Origin: Solanum dulcamara
Lineage: Eukaryota > Streptophyta > Magnoliopsida > Solanales > Solanaceae
Assembly (NCBI RefSeq): GCF_947179165.1
Contig: NC_077238.1
Coordinates: forward strand, 48,464,293 to 48,528,292
Direction of reading: 5' to 3'
DNA: 64,000 bases
The notes beneath the pieces were generated by a model that saw only the letters and a list, made by a program, of their open reading frames with translations, had not been told where the DNA came from and made no database searches. The translations under genes and the position numbers were made by a program. Position 1 is the first letter of the stretch. Every line of letters starts with the position of its first letter. Below are positions 22,879 to 34,290 of the stretch, piece after piece.

Positions 22879-23575
22879 ATGATGCCTCATGGAAGACCAA
22901 CTCGAAGGGCAAGGGTACCACCTCGAATGGCAAGGGTTAACAATGAGAACCAACCTCCTCTAGTTCCGGATATCCCATATTATGAGGAAGGGGTTTCCCA
23001 TGCCGAGTTTCGAAATGTTATCACATTGTTGGATCAAGTTGTGGCCAACTAAGGGCATCAATGTGTTCCCCCTCCCTAAGTGCAAAATGTGGCCACTAGG
23101 ATTCGGGAGTTTCAAAGGATGAATCCACCGGATTTTGATGGTTTTAAACTAGATGAGGACCCTATGGAGTTCATCAAGGAGGTGTATCGTATTGTGGAAA
23201 TCTTGGGTGTGCCATCAAATGAAAAGGCTAAGATAGTGGTCTATCAACTCAAGGGTGTGTCTCGGGTGTGGTACGAGCAATGGGTTGTTGAGAGGGGTGA
23301 GGAAGTGGGGCTGATTGATTGGGAAGAGTTCAAAGGTGTCTTCCTAGACCGTTTCTTCCCATTAGAGTTAAGGGAGGCCAAGATCCAAGAGTTTATCAAC
23401 CTCCGACAAGAAGGCATGAGTGTGAGGGAATATGCCCTTAAATTTACAAAATTGTCCAAGTATGCTCCATTCATTGTCTCCGACCCCCGTGCTAGAATGA
23501 GCATGTTTATATCTGGTGTCTCGAGCTTGGTATCCAAGAAGTACAAGACGGCCATGTTGGTCAAGAAAATGGACA
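22879..23575 (+). pseudogene. Element G gag, N-terminal fragment
   Basis: ATG at 22879 opens MMPHGRPTRRARVPPRMA. An in-frame stop at about 23049-23051 follows the DQVVAN segment. The gag core continues from 23080 ([55 protein letters not shown]) and breaks off after MLVKKMDIY where sequence jumps into the 3' LTR at 23576. In element A the same motif continues [17 protein letters not shown]. The zinc knuckle and all pol domains are therefore lost. Confidence 0.9.
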
Positions 23576-24217
23576 TCTATCACAAAATAAAGTATATGGT
23601 TTCTTATAATGACTTATGACTACCTCTAAAATATTTAAGTTTCTTTTATGAATCATGATGGTTTCTATATTTTATTGACTAAGCTTCATAATTCCAAATG
23701 GTATTTCGAATGAATACAAGGTTCTAGTATGGTCTATTATTTCACCTTATTGTATAATGATATATTGCATTGCATACACACATAATTAGTACATTCAAAG
23801 TACTAACGCATACTTTTGCCTATATGATATCACCATGTAGGAACTGATGTCACTCCCCGACCCCCTCCTCTTGGCTAGCTCAAGTTAGTTGAAGATTTCT
23901 TGTGGTTAGTTCCCATGTTTCGGGAAAGACATATTTTTTATTCTAAGCTTGTGTTATGTAGAATAGTAAGACTTTTGTTAAGGAATTTCTTGACAATTAT
24001 ATTGTGGGTGAGCTAGGGACATGTCTTAGCCCCCACCAAGTCTATTAGTAGAGGTATGTTTGGACACAAATGGAAAATGTTTTTTTTATTTTATTCCACT
24101 TATTATTATATGCCATTACCAATAAAATGCTTAATGAATGCTAAGAGGCTTGGGTGAGGTACCTCCGGGTGTCTCATTCGCCGCATCACGTCTAGGCCCT
24201 AGGCTTGGGTCATGACA
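23576..24217 (+). repeat. 3' LTR remnant of element G
   Basis: Matches 22025-22666 of the 5' LTR and ends GGGTCATGACA before the ATAAT duplication. It starts at TCTATCACAAAATAAAG, where a few bases are shared with the gag side of the deletion. Confidence 0.9.
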
Positions 24218-24690
24218 ATAATAGATCTCTTTTATTAGGAATATGATACCTAATCCATTTTAAAAATTTGTTTATAGGTTTACAATTAATAACCAATCTG
24301 GGAACGCCACGCTTCTTCTCTGCTGCATTATTGACATAAAAAGTAGTACAGGAACAAGATGATTTGAATGGTTTTATTAAGTCTTTTTGTAAAAGATTAT
24401 AAATCTTTTTTCGTAAAATTTCACTAACTCAACATTCATTTGACAGGGGCGTGACTTAGTGGGAATGCCATATTCGCAAAAGTTGTCTTTATAAGGAAGA
24501 GTCACAATATGTTTTTTTCTATTCCAAAAAGCAGTTGGATGATCGGTACAAATATCAATTTCCAGTTGGTTAGAAATTAATTTGATTTTTTTCCTGTGGC
24601 TTAGCAGGACGCAATGTATCAAAAATGCTCATACTGTAAATTTCAAGTTGTAGAAAATCAACATGATTTTGTTTCATATTAATTAAAGAA
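24218..24690 (-). pseudogene. EPRV RT N-terminal part (copy 2)
   Basis: The minus strand carries the fingers of the viral RT. It includes the stretch that encodes IPNKRDLL in the inverted copy (about 24220-24250) and upstream TLPYKDNFCEYGIPTKSRPC (24377-24622), a conserved-looking caulimovirid RT entry region. The frame is broken by stops. Element G separates it from the rest at 20181. Confidence 0.78.
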
Positions 24691-25190
24691 TTAATATCTC
24701 TAGTAACAGGTTCAGTTATAAAAGTAAAAGATATCTCTTTATCTTTATAACTAGCAGTATATCCTTTTGCATCAATTTTTAAAAAAGGTTAAATAACATT
24801 AATGAAAGAAGTTCCAAGTATAATTGGATGATGCATCTAATCTTTTATTAATAAAAAAATGAGGAATGCAGACTTTATTCTGACAAATATGAATTTTAGA
24901 TAATTTATACTTTATATCTAAATTATGTCCAGATGCAGATTTAACAGCATGAGTAGCTTTTTCAAAGAATCTAGAGGGCATTAACCCTTCTTGTATGCAA
25001 CTAACATTTGTTCCTCTATCAATCATCATAGTGTTAGTGATAGTAAATTCATTATTATTCAAAATAGTACATTTAATATATCATGTATGGGCAGTTACAA
25101 TATGTAGCATTTCTAAAAAAGAATTTTGTTTATAATTATCAATAAGTTCTTCAACCTTATCGTCAACTTTACCTGTCCCTTTTATCAACA
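24691..25190 (-). pseudogene. EPRV aspartic protease (copy 2)
   Basis: The minus strand reads MMIDRGTNVSCIQEGL (about 24990-25035), which aligns with the active-site region of caulimovirid aspartic proteases. The expected D-S/T-G triad reads D-R-G, a loss of the catalytic motif. The downstream part (KATHAVKSASGHNLDIKYKL) follows the family layout. In the virus the protease cuts the polyprotein between coat and RT. Confidence 0.75.
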
Positions 25191-26990
25191 GGAGGTGTTA
25201 GACGCATAATTATCCTTCTCATCATTCTTTAATTGATAAATCTTGTGATAATGAATCATTTGATTCTACTTGAGAGTTTTAATCTAATTTTTTAGTTTTC
25301 CAACTTCAATTTTTAAATCATTAAAAGAAGTGTGTCTTACTACAATATTAGTCTTTTTATCAATACGAGCAAGAACTTCTTTTATCGACTAAATTTTTGA
25401 ATCAAAATCATATTTTGATTTAGAATATTTAAAAGATATAGAAGAATGGGAGCTATATGCTATATCAATGATCTTACTCCTCATATTTTCATCAGAAATA
25501 TCATTCAGTAACTTAATAACATTTTCAGAAGTAATTATATTGACATGTAAATCTTCAAATTGTGATTGGAGTTCATAGATCATCAGTTTTGCAAGGACAG
25601 TTATCACCTGTATAGTTATTACCACAATTATCAGGCATGATATTATCATTGTCAGAAAAATCAAGAACTCAACTTCACTTTCAGATTTTGATTCTGACTC
25701 AGAGTAATAATCTGATTCTGAACCAGAAGTGTATAGTAAATCATAAACTTTATCATGAAGGTCTTCTTTGAGATTTAAAGACTAAATCTTTTGAAGCTTG
25801 AAATTTGGAGCAATATATCCATACTGACTACACTCGTAACATTTAATTTTGCTAAGATCTCTTTTAGAGAAATTCTTTATAAATCTATTAGATTCACGGT
25901 GACCTTTCCTAGCTTCACATTTTTCTTTGCTTCGTCAAGAGAGATAATACTTTTGATAAGGTCTTTTAGGGTCATCTGTATTATACCATCTATGTTTTGT
26001 GGACCTTCTAGCTTTACTATTAGAAGGACCGGCAACACCAAATTGGCTACAAAAATCTCCAAGCTGTGATCAGTCTCTTTTCTTGTCGATCTTCAATTGC
26101 TGAGCTAGTTTTAGCTCATTGCAGAGATTTAATCATTCTTGGTTACAAGTTCCAATTAGTTGACCATAGGTAAATTGATCATAAGGAATTGTAGAGAGAT
26201 TTCCCCTAAGGGTTTTTCTAACCCTTTCTGCAAATAATACGGGGAGTCCATCAATAAACTTGGACTTCTAATAGGTAAGGTTTTCTCTCGGGTATGTTCG
26301 TAATTCAACATAAAAAGGTGTCTTTATACCACCTAAATTCTCATAAAACTTTACATCGAAGTCCATTTAGAAGGGTTCTTAGGGTTCATTTTGGTTGGTA
26401 AATCTACCATTGAAATGTTCTAAAATGATGAGAATTAGAGTATAAACGACATCTTGATGAGGTTTTTCAATAAGTCTTTTGACCTTGTTACCTTGTTCGT
26501 CAACTCCCTCCTCGTTTACCACATCCTTTACTACAAAAGTGGTAATAAAATTTTTAGTTTCGATGGACAAAATATTATCCCACCAGCTGCAAAGTTGGCT
26601 AGTAAATCCTGCAATAATCATCTTGTAGGTAGTATGATCAGAATTATTATTTGTAGACTGGCAGTTAGTGGCATACATCAGCATACGATGCATAAGAATA
26701 GAGATTTGTCTATCAGTTAGGTCATTAAGATTCCATTCATAAATTTGATCGCCGCTAAAAGCAATATTGGTTTGAATCAAATATCTTTCCTCAATTAAAA
26801 CATCTTGAGGAGTAGGACGAGGATAATATAAGTCATCATGGCCGGTTTGGTAGAATATTTGCCATACCTTATTGACCTATCTCATTCTCCTCGAATCTTT
26901 TAGATCATTAATTTCAGAAATATCATTTTCAGTTGGAAAATTATCAATAATACCGATAGGTTTAGCATTTAAATTAGAAATCTTTTTATC
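25191..26990 (-). pseudogene. EPRV coat protein with degenerate zinc knuckle (copy 2)
   Basis: The N-terminal region reads NLNDLTDRQISILMHRMLMY and MIIAGFTSQLCSWWDNIL (26379-26780), typical of the caulimovirid coat domain. The C-terminal side has a zinc-knuckle remnant, KCYECSQYGYIAPNFK (about 25796-25845). There C-x2-C is present but the expected histidine and last cysteine are Y and F. Acidic serine-rich sequence (SESDYYSESESKSESE) follows near 25680-25740. Several stops interrupt the frame. Coat protein packages the viral genome. Confidence 0.82.
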
Positions 26991-27720
26991 AAGGAGCTTT
27001 TCCCAAACATTTAAAGACTTAGATTTAAAATCTATTATCTCAATAGGACGTTAAATATGATTGGGAATATTAGTAGCAGCTAATTTGCTTCCAGAGGTGG
27101 ATGCAATATTAGTTGCCTTTGTACTGATACTCATGGATTTACCCAAAATAATTAATTCATCGAGTTTTTGATCAAGTGAACTAATATTTTCTTCTATAAC
27201 TTTAACATAAATATTCAAATAATTGTTTTGAGTAATTAAATTATTTATTTCTTTAATGCTATTTTTAGCAACATCATTATTAATGAATCTTTGAAAAGCT
27301 GAGAAAGTAAGACCCATATTATTGGCAAAATAAAAGGATTTTGAGGAGGGTAAATTGCTTTAGAAATATTACTGCTTCCATCTTTAAAAGTCCTTTGCTC
27401 TAAATCCTTTATGTATAAAGGTAAATAAGTGGTTATAAACAATGGAACAAAATACATAATTTGATTATGCAATGCACAAGTTTCATAAAACTCTTGAGAA
27501 ATATTATTTAAATTATTTTGGCTATAAGACTCAAAAAACCAAGTTTTAAACTTGTTTCATTTATTTTGTTGAAATTCCTTTTGAATATGTTGACAAGCTA
27601 GGGAACTTGGACTAAAATCAATTTGATGCATCATAATAATTCAAATCTTATTTCTGTCAGATGCCTCATTGGGGTAAAAATTCATTTTGAATGCAGTAGG
27701 TTCTATATCAGACAATTTAT
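26991..27720 (-). pseudogene. EPRV movement-coat linker (copy 2)
   Basis: Minus-strand sequence colinear with 986-1737. It encodes IKEINNLITQNNYLNIYVKV and SSLDQKLDELIILGKSMSI (27051-27317), a helical, probably coiled-coil segment, and upstream LPLYIKDLEQRTFKDGSSNI (27245-27472). Stops and frameshifts are present. The role in the virus is not known to me; it may be a virion-associated or linker region. Confidence 0.72.
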
Positions 27721-28236
27721 CAGTAGCCTACACAACATCAGTTGTGGGGTCAATCTTAACCCTTTCAAAAACCTTTTCACTTAAAGTATCAGTTAGAGTA
27801 TGTAAAGATAAAGCTCTATTACTTGTTGGACCATAAATAGGAACATCAGGGGTGATAGAGAAAATATGTTGAATCTCATGCAAAGATCTATATCAAGAAA
27901 AAGATCGTCTGTTATAAATAGGAGATTGTAAATCAGAAATTTATCAGCAAATTAAATACATATCGTCTATCAAGATTCTGAGTAATATGAGAATATTCAC
28001 TATTAGTCAAATTATTTGTGTATTGAAATAAACCGAAGCATAGGACACATTAGATTCAATCGAACCCATCAACGATTGACTAAAATTTAGATTTTTAGCA
28101 TCACGTAACGTAGCTAGAAAGGTTTCAGGTAACCCGTTAAGAGTCAAAGGCTTTAACGTGATTTAAACCATGCTAATATGCATAAAATGGAATTCAGGTA
28201 TATAAGAATCAATATCTCATTTATTTAACAAGCAGA
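27721..28236 (-). pseudogene. EPRV movement protein with internal deletion (copy 2)
   Basis: Colinear with copy 1 but missing about 310 bases of the movement-protein core. Sequence equivalent to about 11520 jumps to the equivalent of about 11830 near 28018. The lost part includes the GSKLICLSYR block. The N-terminal part (28082-28236) matches 14740-14900. Virus-like sequence stops at about 28236, before the primer site or intergenic region. Confidence 0.75.
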
Positions 28237-29012
28237 TGTCAATAACCTTTTATTATTATTGTTATTGTTGTTGTTTTTGTTGTTGTTGTAATAAATAAAT
28301 AATAAAATAATAGCATTAAGAGCAAAAATGATAAATAATCAAACCAAAAAAGTTGTAAATAAACCAAAATAGTCTCAATGGTGATTCTAATATTCTTAGA
28401 TAAAGGTCTTGCAAACATATTTGTTGTTGTTGTTGTTGTAATAAATAAATAATAAAATAATAGCATTAAGAGCAAAAATGACAAATAATCAAATCAAAAA
28501 AGTTGTAAATGAACCAAAATAGCCTCAACGGTGATTCTAATATTCTTAGATAAAGGTCTTGCAAACATATCCTAACCTAAAGACTTCAAAATAAATTATT
28601 ACTGCACCAATTTATTTTAAACAAAGCAATAAAATTTAAAAAAAATCAAAAATAAAAAATAAAATCAAACAACCCTTTCCGAAAACAGAGTAGCAACTAG
28701 TAATAGAATAATCAAAAAAGGAACAACAATTATCAAGATTTCCTAAATAAGTAAAAATAAAATAAAATAAGAACATAAGAGTAGCATAATAGAGTCATAA
28801 AATGATGAAGCTATGAAAAACATATAATAACAAACAAACATTAAAACAAGAAAACAGAGACATAGAACTTTACCCTTTTGATGGGTTTTCCGGTTAGATT
28901 TGACAGAGAGGAGATGCAAAGAAGAGGATAGATTGGCAAAGTGTTGGTGTGTTGGAAAAGAAAGGTGAAAATGGAATACCCACTCTTCCCCCAATTTTCC
29001 CTAACTCATCCA
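28237..29012 (-). other. Unassigned AT-rich sequence between EPRV and element B
   Basis: I recognise no transposon or gene here. It contains a GTT/GTTATT-rich stretch and a 150-bp tandem duplication. The minus strand has an 83-codon open frame (28743-28994) without a known domain. It could be host DNA present before the insertions, perhaps an old untranslated region, because a TTCTCTTT- and CTCTCTGT-rich stretch precedes the frame. Confidence in any function is low. Confidence 0.4.
28271..28570. repeat. 150-bp tandem duplication with (GTT)n boundary
   Basis: Positions 28271-28420 and 28421-28570 are near-identical direct repeats. Each starts in a TTGTTGTTGTTGTAATAAAT run and ends GGTCTTGCAAACATAT. 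Only a few substitutions separate them (for example ATGATAAATAATC and ATGACAAATAATC). The GTT-repeat at the boundary suggests slippage or unequal crossover. Confidence 0.88.
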
Positions 29013-30720
29013 TCGAGAGCTATGAACTTTACTCAATATCATTTATCTTAGGCTATCTACATTGCGACACATAACCAACCTTGATAATGAAATACTCCAT
29101 CTCCCCCTTGTGAGAGAACCTCGATCTTCTCATCAACCATCAATTTCTCATGCACTACCAATCATAATTTTGGACCATTTCAAACAAAAACACCACACTC
29201 ATTAGAATCACTCAATATTACCCCCAAATGAACCAATAGATGAACATCTTTAACAAACTCTTTCTTGTCATCTTCCCCATGAACAACAATATCCATAAAC
29301 AACCGACTAAAAGAATTGACTACAACATTTGCCTTACCTGGATGGTATAATACACTCATGTCATAATCTTATAGGAGTTAAAGCCACCTCCTTTGCCTAA
29401 AGTTCAAGTTCCTTTGACTAAATACATATTACAAGATTTTGTGGTCAGTAAACACATCAACAAGCACCCCATAAAGATAATGGAGCCAAATTTTCAAAGG
29501 AAACACAACCGCTGCAAGTTCAAGATCATGGGTTGGATAGTTCCTTTCATGCACTTTAAGTTTCCTAGAGGCATAGGCTATAACCTTACCATATTGCATC
29601 AAGACACAACCCAAACCAATATGTGAAGAATCACAATAAACAACAAATCCATCCAAACCTTCGGGCAATGTCAAAATAGGAGCCGATGTAAGGTGATCCT
29701 TCAATATTTGGAAACGTTTCTCACATTTTTCCGACTATTGGAACCTTCTTTTGTGTCAACTTAATTAAAGGTGAAGCAATAGATGAGAACCCTTCAACAA
29801 ACCTTTTTTAGTATCCGTCTAAGCCCAAAAGCTTCTAATGTCTGAAGGAGATAATGGTCTAGGCCAATTCTTAACTGCCTCTATTTTCTTTGGATCTACT
29901 TTAATCCCATCACCGGATACCATATGGACAAGAAATGCAACCTCCCTCACCCATAATTCACACTTACTAAATTTAGCGAATAAATGCTTTTCTCTCAATG
30001 TTTGCAACACAATCCTCAAGTGACCCATATGATCTTCCCCGTTTCGAGATTAAATCAAGATATCATCAATGAACACCACTACAAACATATCAAAATATGT
30101 CTTAAAAATACAATTCATCAAATCCATGAATATAGAGAGAGCATTAGTCAAACCAAATAACAATTCTACAAATTCAAAATGACCATACCTTGTCTGAAAA
30201 GCCGTTTTGAGAATATCACACTCCCTTACCCTAAATTGATGATAACCGGAACAGAGGTCAATCTTAGAAAAGTACCTTGCTTTTTGTAATTGATCAAACA
30301 AGTCATCTATCATTTGAATTGGATATTTGTTCTTTATGGTGACCTTATTCAATTGTCCATAGTCTTTACAAATTCGGAGTGACCCATCTTTCTTCCTAAC
30401 AATTAACATGGAAGCACACCATGTAAAATACTCAGTTTTATAAAACCCTTATCCAACAAATCCTTTAATTGTTCTTTCAACTCCTTAAGTTCTGCTGAAG
30501 CCATAGGGTAAGGAGGAATAAAAATAGGTTAGGTATCGGGAAGGAGATCTATGCCAAAGTTAATTTCCCTTTTGAGAGGAATAGTGGGCAAATCATCAGG
30601 AAACACATCGAAGAACTCATTAACTATAGGGAACGACTCTAGAGTAGGAGTTTTTGAATCAATGTCCCTAATTCACACAATATAATAAATACACCCTTTG
30701 GAAATGGTGGTCCTCTTGGA
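29013..30720 (-). pseudogene. Element B pol remnant (protease tail, RT, RNase H, start of integrase)
   Basis: Read on the minus strand, the order is: protease-RT linker (SKGCIYYIV), RT ([35 protein letters not shown], catalytic FIDDILI near 30050-30080), RT thumb (KFSKCELWVREVAFLVHMVS, 29819-30028), RNase H ([20 protein letters not shown], 29429-29704) and the linker to integrase (IEVLSQGGD, NVDSLR). Several stops and frameshifts separate the pieces. The catalytic RT aspartates survive, but the element lacks gag and integrase. Confidence 0.88.
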
Positions 30721-30927
30721 GCCATCTTTTTGAAAATCGCAAAGAAAGACCATTAGGGAAAAGAAGTCTTACGGTAAACTCTATAGCACGACATGGATCA
30801 TAAAAGAAGTTATAATTTCTAAAATACCTCATATCCTTCTACTAATAAGTATGACGTGCTTCACACTCATGAATAAGACTCTACTTGACGCGTTATGTTG
30901 GACACCCTAGGACACTTGAAAAACCTT

Positions 30928-30943
30928 ATGTTCTGATATCAAG
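30928..30943 (-). other. Primer binding site of element B
   Basis: The minus strand reads CTTGATATCAGAACAT next to the LTR end, a decayed match to the TTGGTATCAGAGC tRNA-Met site. Confidence 0.75.
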
Positions 30944-30945
30944 TT

Positions 30946-32950
30946 TGTCAAGATCCAACCTAGGTCCTAGTTGTATCACGGAGATTGAAATCCCGAAGGG
31001 CTCCAACCAAGCCTCTTGTATATATCATAAGCATACATAAGGTAAAGCAAAAGCGGAAACAACACACGAGAGTCTAAACTATGAATATAAACTTAAGAAC
31101 ATCACATGACAACATAAACTCCAAACATTTATCCAACTAGATGCCTCTACTCATGAATATAGGCAAGCTAAGACATGTCTCTAGCTCACCCTCAATATGG
31201 AACATAGCAAAAGTCTTTGAAAAAGTCTTTGAAAATAATAACTAACTCGATAACTAGTCCTTGATAAATGAGGGCTCACCACAAACACCACTGGATAGAA
31301 AAGCATAACTAGCCACATAGATAAGTATGATGTTCAACCTCAACCACTATATTATGAGATAATATAGGCAAAAAGTATGTATTAGTATGTTGGAATGTAC
31401 TAAGTATAAGGGCGTGACATGCAATGTAAATCATGGAATGCAATGATCAAGTAAAACACATGATAAGATGAGGTAAGTAAAGTCATGAGAAAACCATATT
31501 GACCAAAACATTTAAAAAGCATAATTTAAAATCATAGCATACGTAAGAGATCATACATATGCGGGATAAGAACCATAACCAATAATAAGACCATGCGAGC
31601 TATAACATAGAATCCCATTGTCTACCCATACAACAAAGAAAAAGGGGAATCTACTTGCCAAGGTAGACTCTACCCCGCTAGGCAATTCATATATATGCTA
31701 TATATAGATCCAATACCTAAGATATGAAGGCAACCTACAGTGGCACATAGTTTATGGGACATGAGGCTGCTACTAAGACTTTTGGTAAGACTCCCAACTC
31801 AAGTCCACTCGGTGCTAAGTCAAATCCCATAGAATACATGCATAGCATAGAAATCGTAATTACATATATCATAGTCATGATCATAGGTTTGAAATCATAG
31901 AGTAGCTCATTTTCATAACATGTAATGTGAGAATTGTCCTTTCATCATTACAATCATATTTGCATAATTCATATCATTAGGCCTTAAGACACCACATAGG
32001 GCCCTAAGTCACCTTTTAGGCCTTAGGTCACCATATAGGGCCTTAAGTCACCGTACTTCATAACTTGCATGAAATTCATACCTTGAACTTAGAATAGAAC
32101 TCAATTGCATAATCAATTGACTTTGAAAATCATGTAATTGAATTGAAAACATAAATGATCATAAACTTTATATTAGCCCATACATAATTCATATAGATAA
32201 TATCCCTTGGAAGTGTAATTCAAAATATGCATAATTTACTCCATGAACTCTAGAGATCAAAATAGGAGAATTTATGGGAAAACTCTTCAATTCAATGCAA
32301 TAACCATCAATTTATATCAAAATAAACTCATGATCATAGTTTGAATCATAATTCATGCAATAGGAATAGAGATCATAAAATCCTTAAAATACCATACTTT
32401 AATTTGATAGAAAACTTTGATAAATTAATATAGCTTCATGGATCAAAGAATCCATGAATCAATACCCACATATCTTAAGTGAGAACACCAAATAATTTGC
32501 AAGAACTTGAGAGTTTTGATGGAGATCTTGAGTGAATTTACTTGAAGTCTTCAATGGAGCTTTAAGAGTCTTTTGTAGAGAGTGAAATATTTGAGTAGAT
32601 GAATTGTAGAAGAATAAATAGAGTTAGAGGTTTAGGTCAATTTATAGAATTGAATTAGGTCCTAAAAATGTCTAAATTCATTAGCTAACAATTAGGGAAA
32701 AGTCTAAAGTTCCCTTACTAAAAACTAAATTCAACCAGAAAACCATTGCCAGGTTCACCACGCGGAGGCGAGAAAGTCCACGATGCAGACTTGCCGCGCA
32801 CCTTACTCGTTTGCGCAGTTCCTTTGAGAAATCTATCTTTTGATTTACGGGTCCTAAAAATCCACTAAGACTATTTTCCTTGAGGTTTTGACCCCCTGAT
32901 CAATATTTCGAAATTAAATTTTCTAAAAAGATTAAGGATAATGCATTACA
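30946..32950 (-). repeat. 5' LTR of element B
   Basis: About 2005 bp. On the minus strand it begins TGTAATGCATTATCC (32950) and ends GGATCTTGACA (30946). The start is inferred from the TG dinucleotide and from resemblance of the next bases to related LTRs. No second copy lies in the window to prove it. It holds no gene. Confidence 0.7.
31978..32052. repeat. Short tandem array in the B LTR
   Basis: Three to four degenerate units of about 24 bp share GGCCTTAAGTCACC and ATATAGG-like segments (for example at 31980, 32001, 32022 and 32040). It looks like local slippage within the LTR. Confidence 0.65.
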
Positions 32951-33190
32951 TGAGAGGCCTATTCCCAAGACATTCTTAAAGCACTTGTGAGCATTTTGAA
33001 GAATATTACATATTGTCTTCATGGTAGCATTTTTGAGAATCATGGTCTTCCCAAAGAGAAGAAATTGCATCAACATCAACCTCTTGCCTATGGTCATTTA
33101 CATGTTCAGAGGACCTATCAGAGTAACCATTGTACCTATAATCTTGGCAGAAATACTTTGATCATTGTCCCTTTATTCTAGAGGACATGA
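32951..33190 (+). pseudogene. Element D ORF1, first fragment
   Basis: The frame reading MVAFLRIMVFPKRRNCININ and IRVTIVPIILAEIL ends at 33190 in GGACATGA, where element C is inserted. The reading resumes at 40678 with DHF and the LLLQIW block, so the two fragments are one ORF. I recognise this as the ORF1 protein of Ogre-type elements (related to plant DUF7745-like domains). Its function is not known to me. Stops are present (for example at SLSLYSR upstream). Confidence 0.7.
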
Positions 33191-33256
33191 TGTAATGACC
33201 TTGAAGGTCAATTTTGGATTTTTTATAAAATAACCATTTAACCCCTCCCTTTAGAG
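33191..33256 (+). repeat. 5' LTR stump of element C
   Basis: These bases (TGTAATGACCTTGAAGG to CCCCTCCCTTTAGA) match the first bases of the 3' LTR at 37196-37261 with a few differences. The next base belongs to gag, so the remaining LTR, about 3.4 kb, and the primer site are missing. Confidence 0.87.
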
Positions 33257-33720
33257 TAGTACAGTGGGTCTTATTTTAGAGGCCATGATAGTTATGAAAG
33301 GCCCCGCTAGTAGTTCTAGTAGGATAGGTACCAGTAGGGTCAGTCTAGTCGGTCGATTCAGGCCGCCCTGCCAGCAGTTCAGGGTAGTGAGCCCCGTTTG
33401 GTGGGTTTCACCATATGGCAGAGCTCGAGGGGATCAGGTCCACTTTCTTCCTACCGCGGATGAGTTATTATGGGTTGCTCAACTTTAGGATACTTCGATT
33501 GTGGCTCACTAGAGCACTGGGCTAGGGAGTGTCCCGGACGGACTAGACCATTGGTAGTAGCAATACCTCTACCAGGAGGTATAGATCAGAGTCATGGCCG
33601 CAACGATGGTCATTAGGGTGTTCGGGGAGGTTCCTGAGGAGGCAAGTCAAGTGGTAGGTCGAATGTTCATGAGAGAGGCCGATAGGGCCACTTCTATGCT
33701 GCTCCGATGAGGGTAGAGGC
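33257..33720 (+). pseudogene. Element C gag C-terminal fragment
   Basis: Contains a zinc-knuckle remnant FDCGSLEHWAREC near 33495-33530, whose first cysteine is tyrosine (TGC to TAC at about 33492). Upstream is SSSRIGTSRVSLVGRF, low-complexity gag-tail-like sequence. The gag core is deleted. Several stops are present. Confidence 0.75.
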
Positions 33721-34290
33721 TGAGGCATTAGATGATATTATCATATGTACTATCCTTATTTGTCAGCAGACTACTTCAGCTTTATTTGATTCAGGTTCCA
33801 CATATTCCTATGTTTCTATATATTTTGCGTCATGTCTGGTCATTCCTTATGAGTCACTTAAGGTCTCGTTATATGTTTCGACCCTGGTAGGGATTCTTTA
33901 ATAGTGGATCAGTTTTGTAGATCATGTGCGGTGACTATTCAGGGGCATGAGACTCAGGCAGATCTTATTTTACTTAATATGCTGGACTTCAATGTTATTC
34001 TGGGCATGGATTGGCTATCCCCTCATCATGCGGTTTTGGTCTGTTATTCCAGGACCATTACATTAGCCATGCCTGGTATTCCCTCGGTCTTGTGGCAGGG
34101 TATTTATAGTCATTCACCGACTGGGATTATATCCTTTATGCGTGCCCGATGACTAGTTGCGTCTGGGTGCTTAGCCTACTTATCATATGTCCATGATGTG
34201 TCCAATGAGGCCCCTACTAATGATTCATTCCTTGTGGTTAGGGACTATATTGATGTCTTCCCCACTGACCTACCTGGTTTACTCTAAAGA
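33721..34290 (+). pseudogene. Element C protease
   Basis: The active-site region reads TSALFDSGSTYSYVS (about 33775-33815), with the catalytic D-S-G intact. The second conserved block is [20 protein letters not shown]. Two stops separate the halves (33901-33906), and another ends the second half at 34152. Confidence 0.82.

Larger units (their letters stand above)
20182..24217 (+). mobile_element. Element G: internally deleted Ty3/gypsy element in the EPRV RT
   Basis: This is a 4036-bp element with a 5-bp target duplication ATAAT (20177-20181 and 24218-24222). It consists of a complete 5' LTR, a tRNA-Met primer site, the N-terminal two thirds of gag, and only the last 642 bases of the 3' LTR. 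The rest of gag, all of pol and most of the 3' LTR are missing. The LTR end and gag resemble element A, so both belong to related chromovirus families. Confidence 0.92.
29013..32950 (-). mobile_element. Element B: truncated Ty3/gypsy element with one LTR
   Basis: Minus-strand element with a 5' LTR (30946-32950), primer site (30928-30943), a short leader similar to that of element A, and pol from the protease tail to the first residues of integrase. Gag and most of protease are deleted between about 30720 and 30790. It stops at about 29013 just inside the integrase zinc-binding module, with no 3' LTR. No target-site duplication can therefore be shown. Confidence 0.85.

Noticed and set aside
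28743..28994. Possible signal or membrane protein of 83 residues
   Set aside because: Single short AT-rich frame with no family match. Not enough to call a gene.
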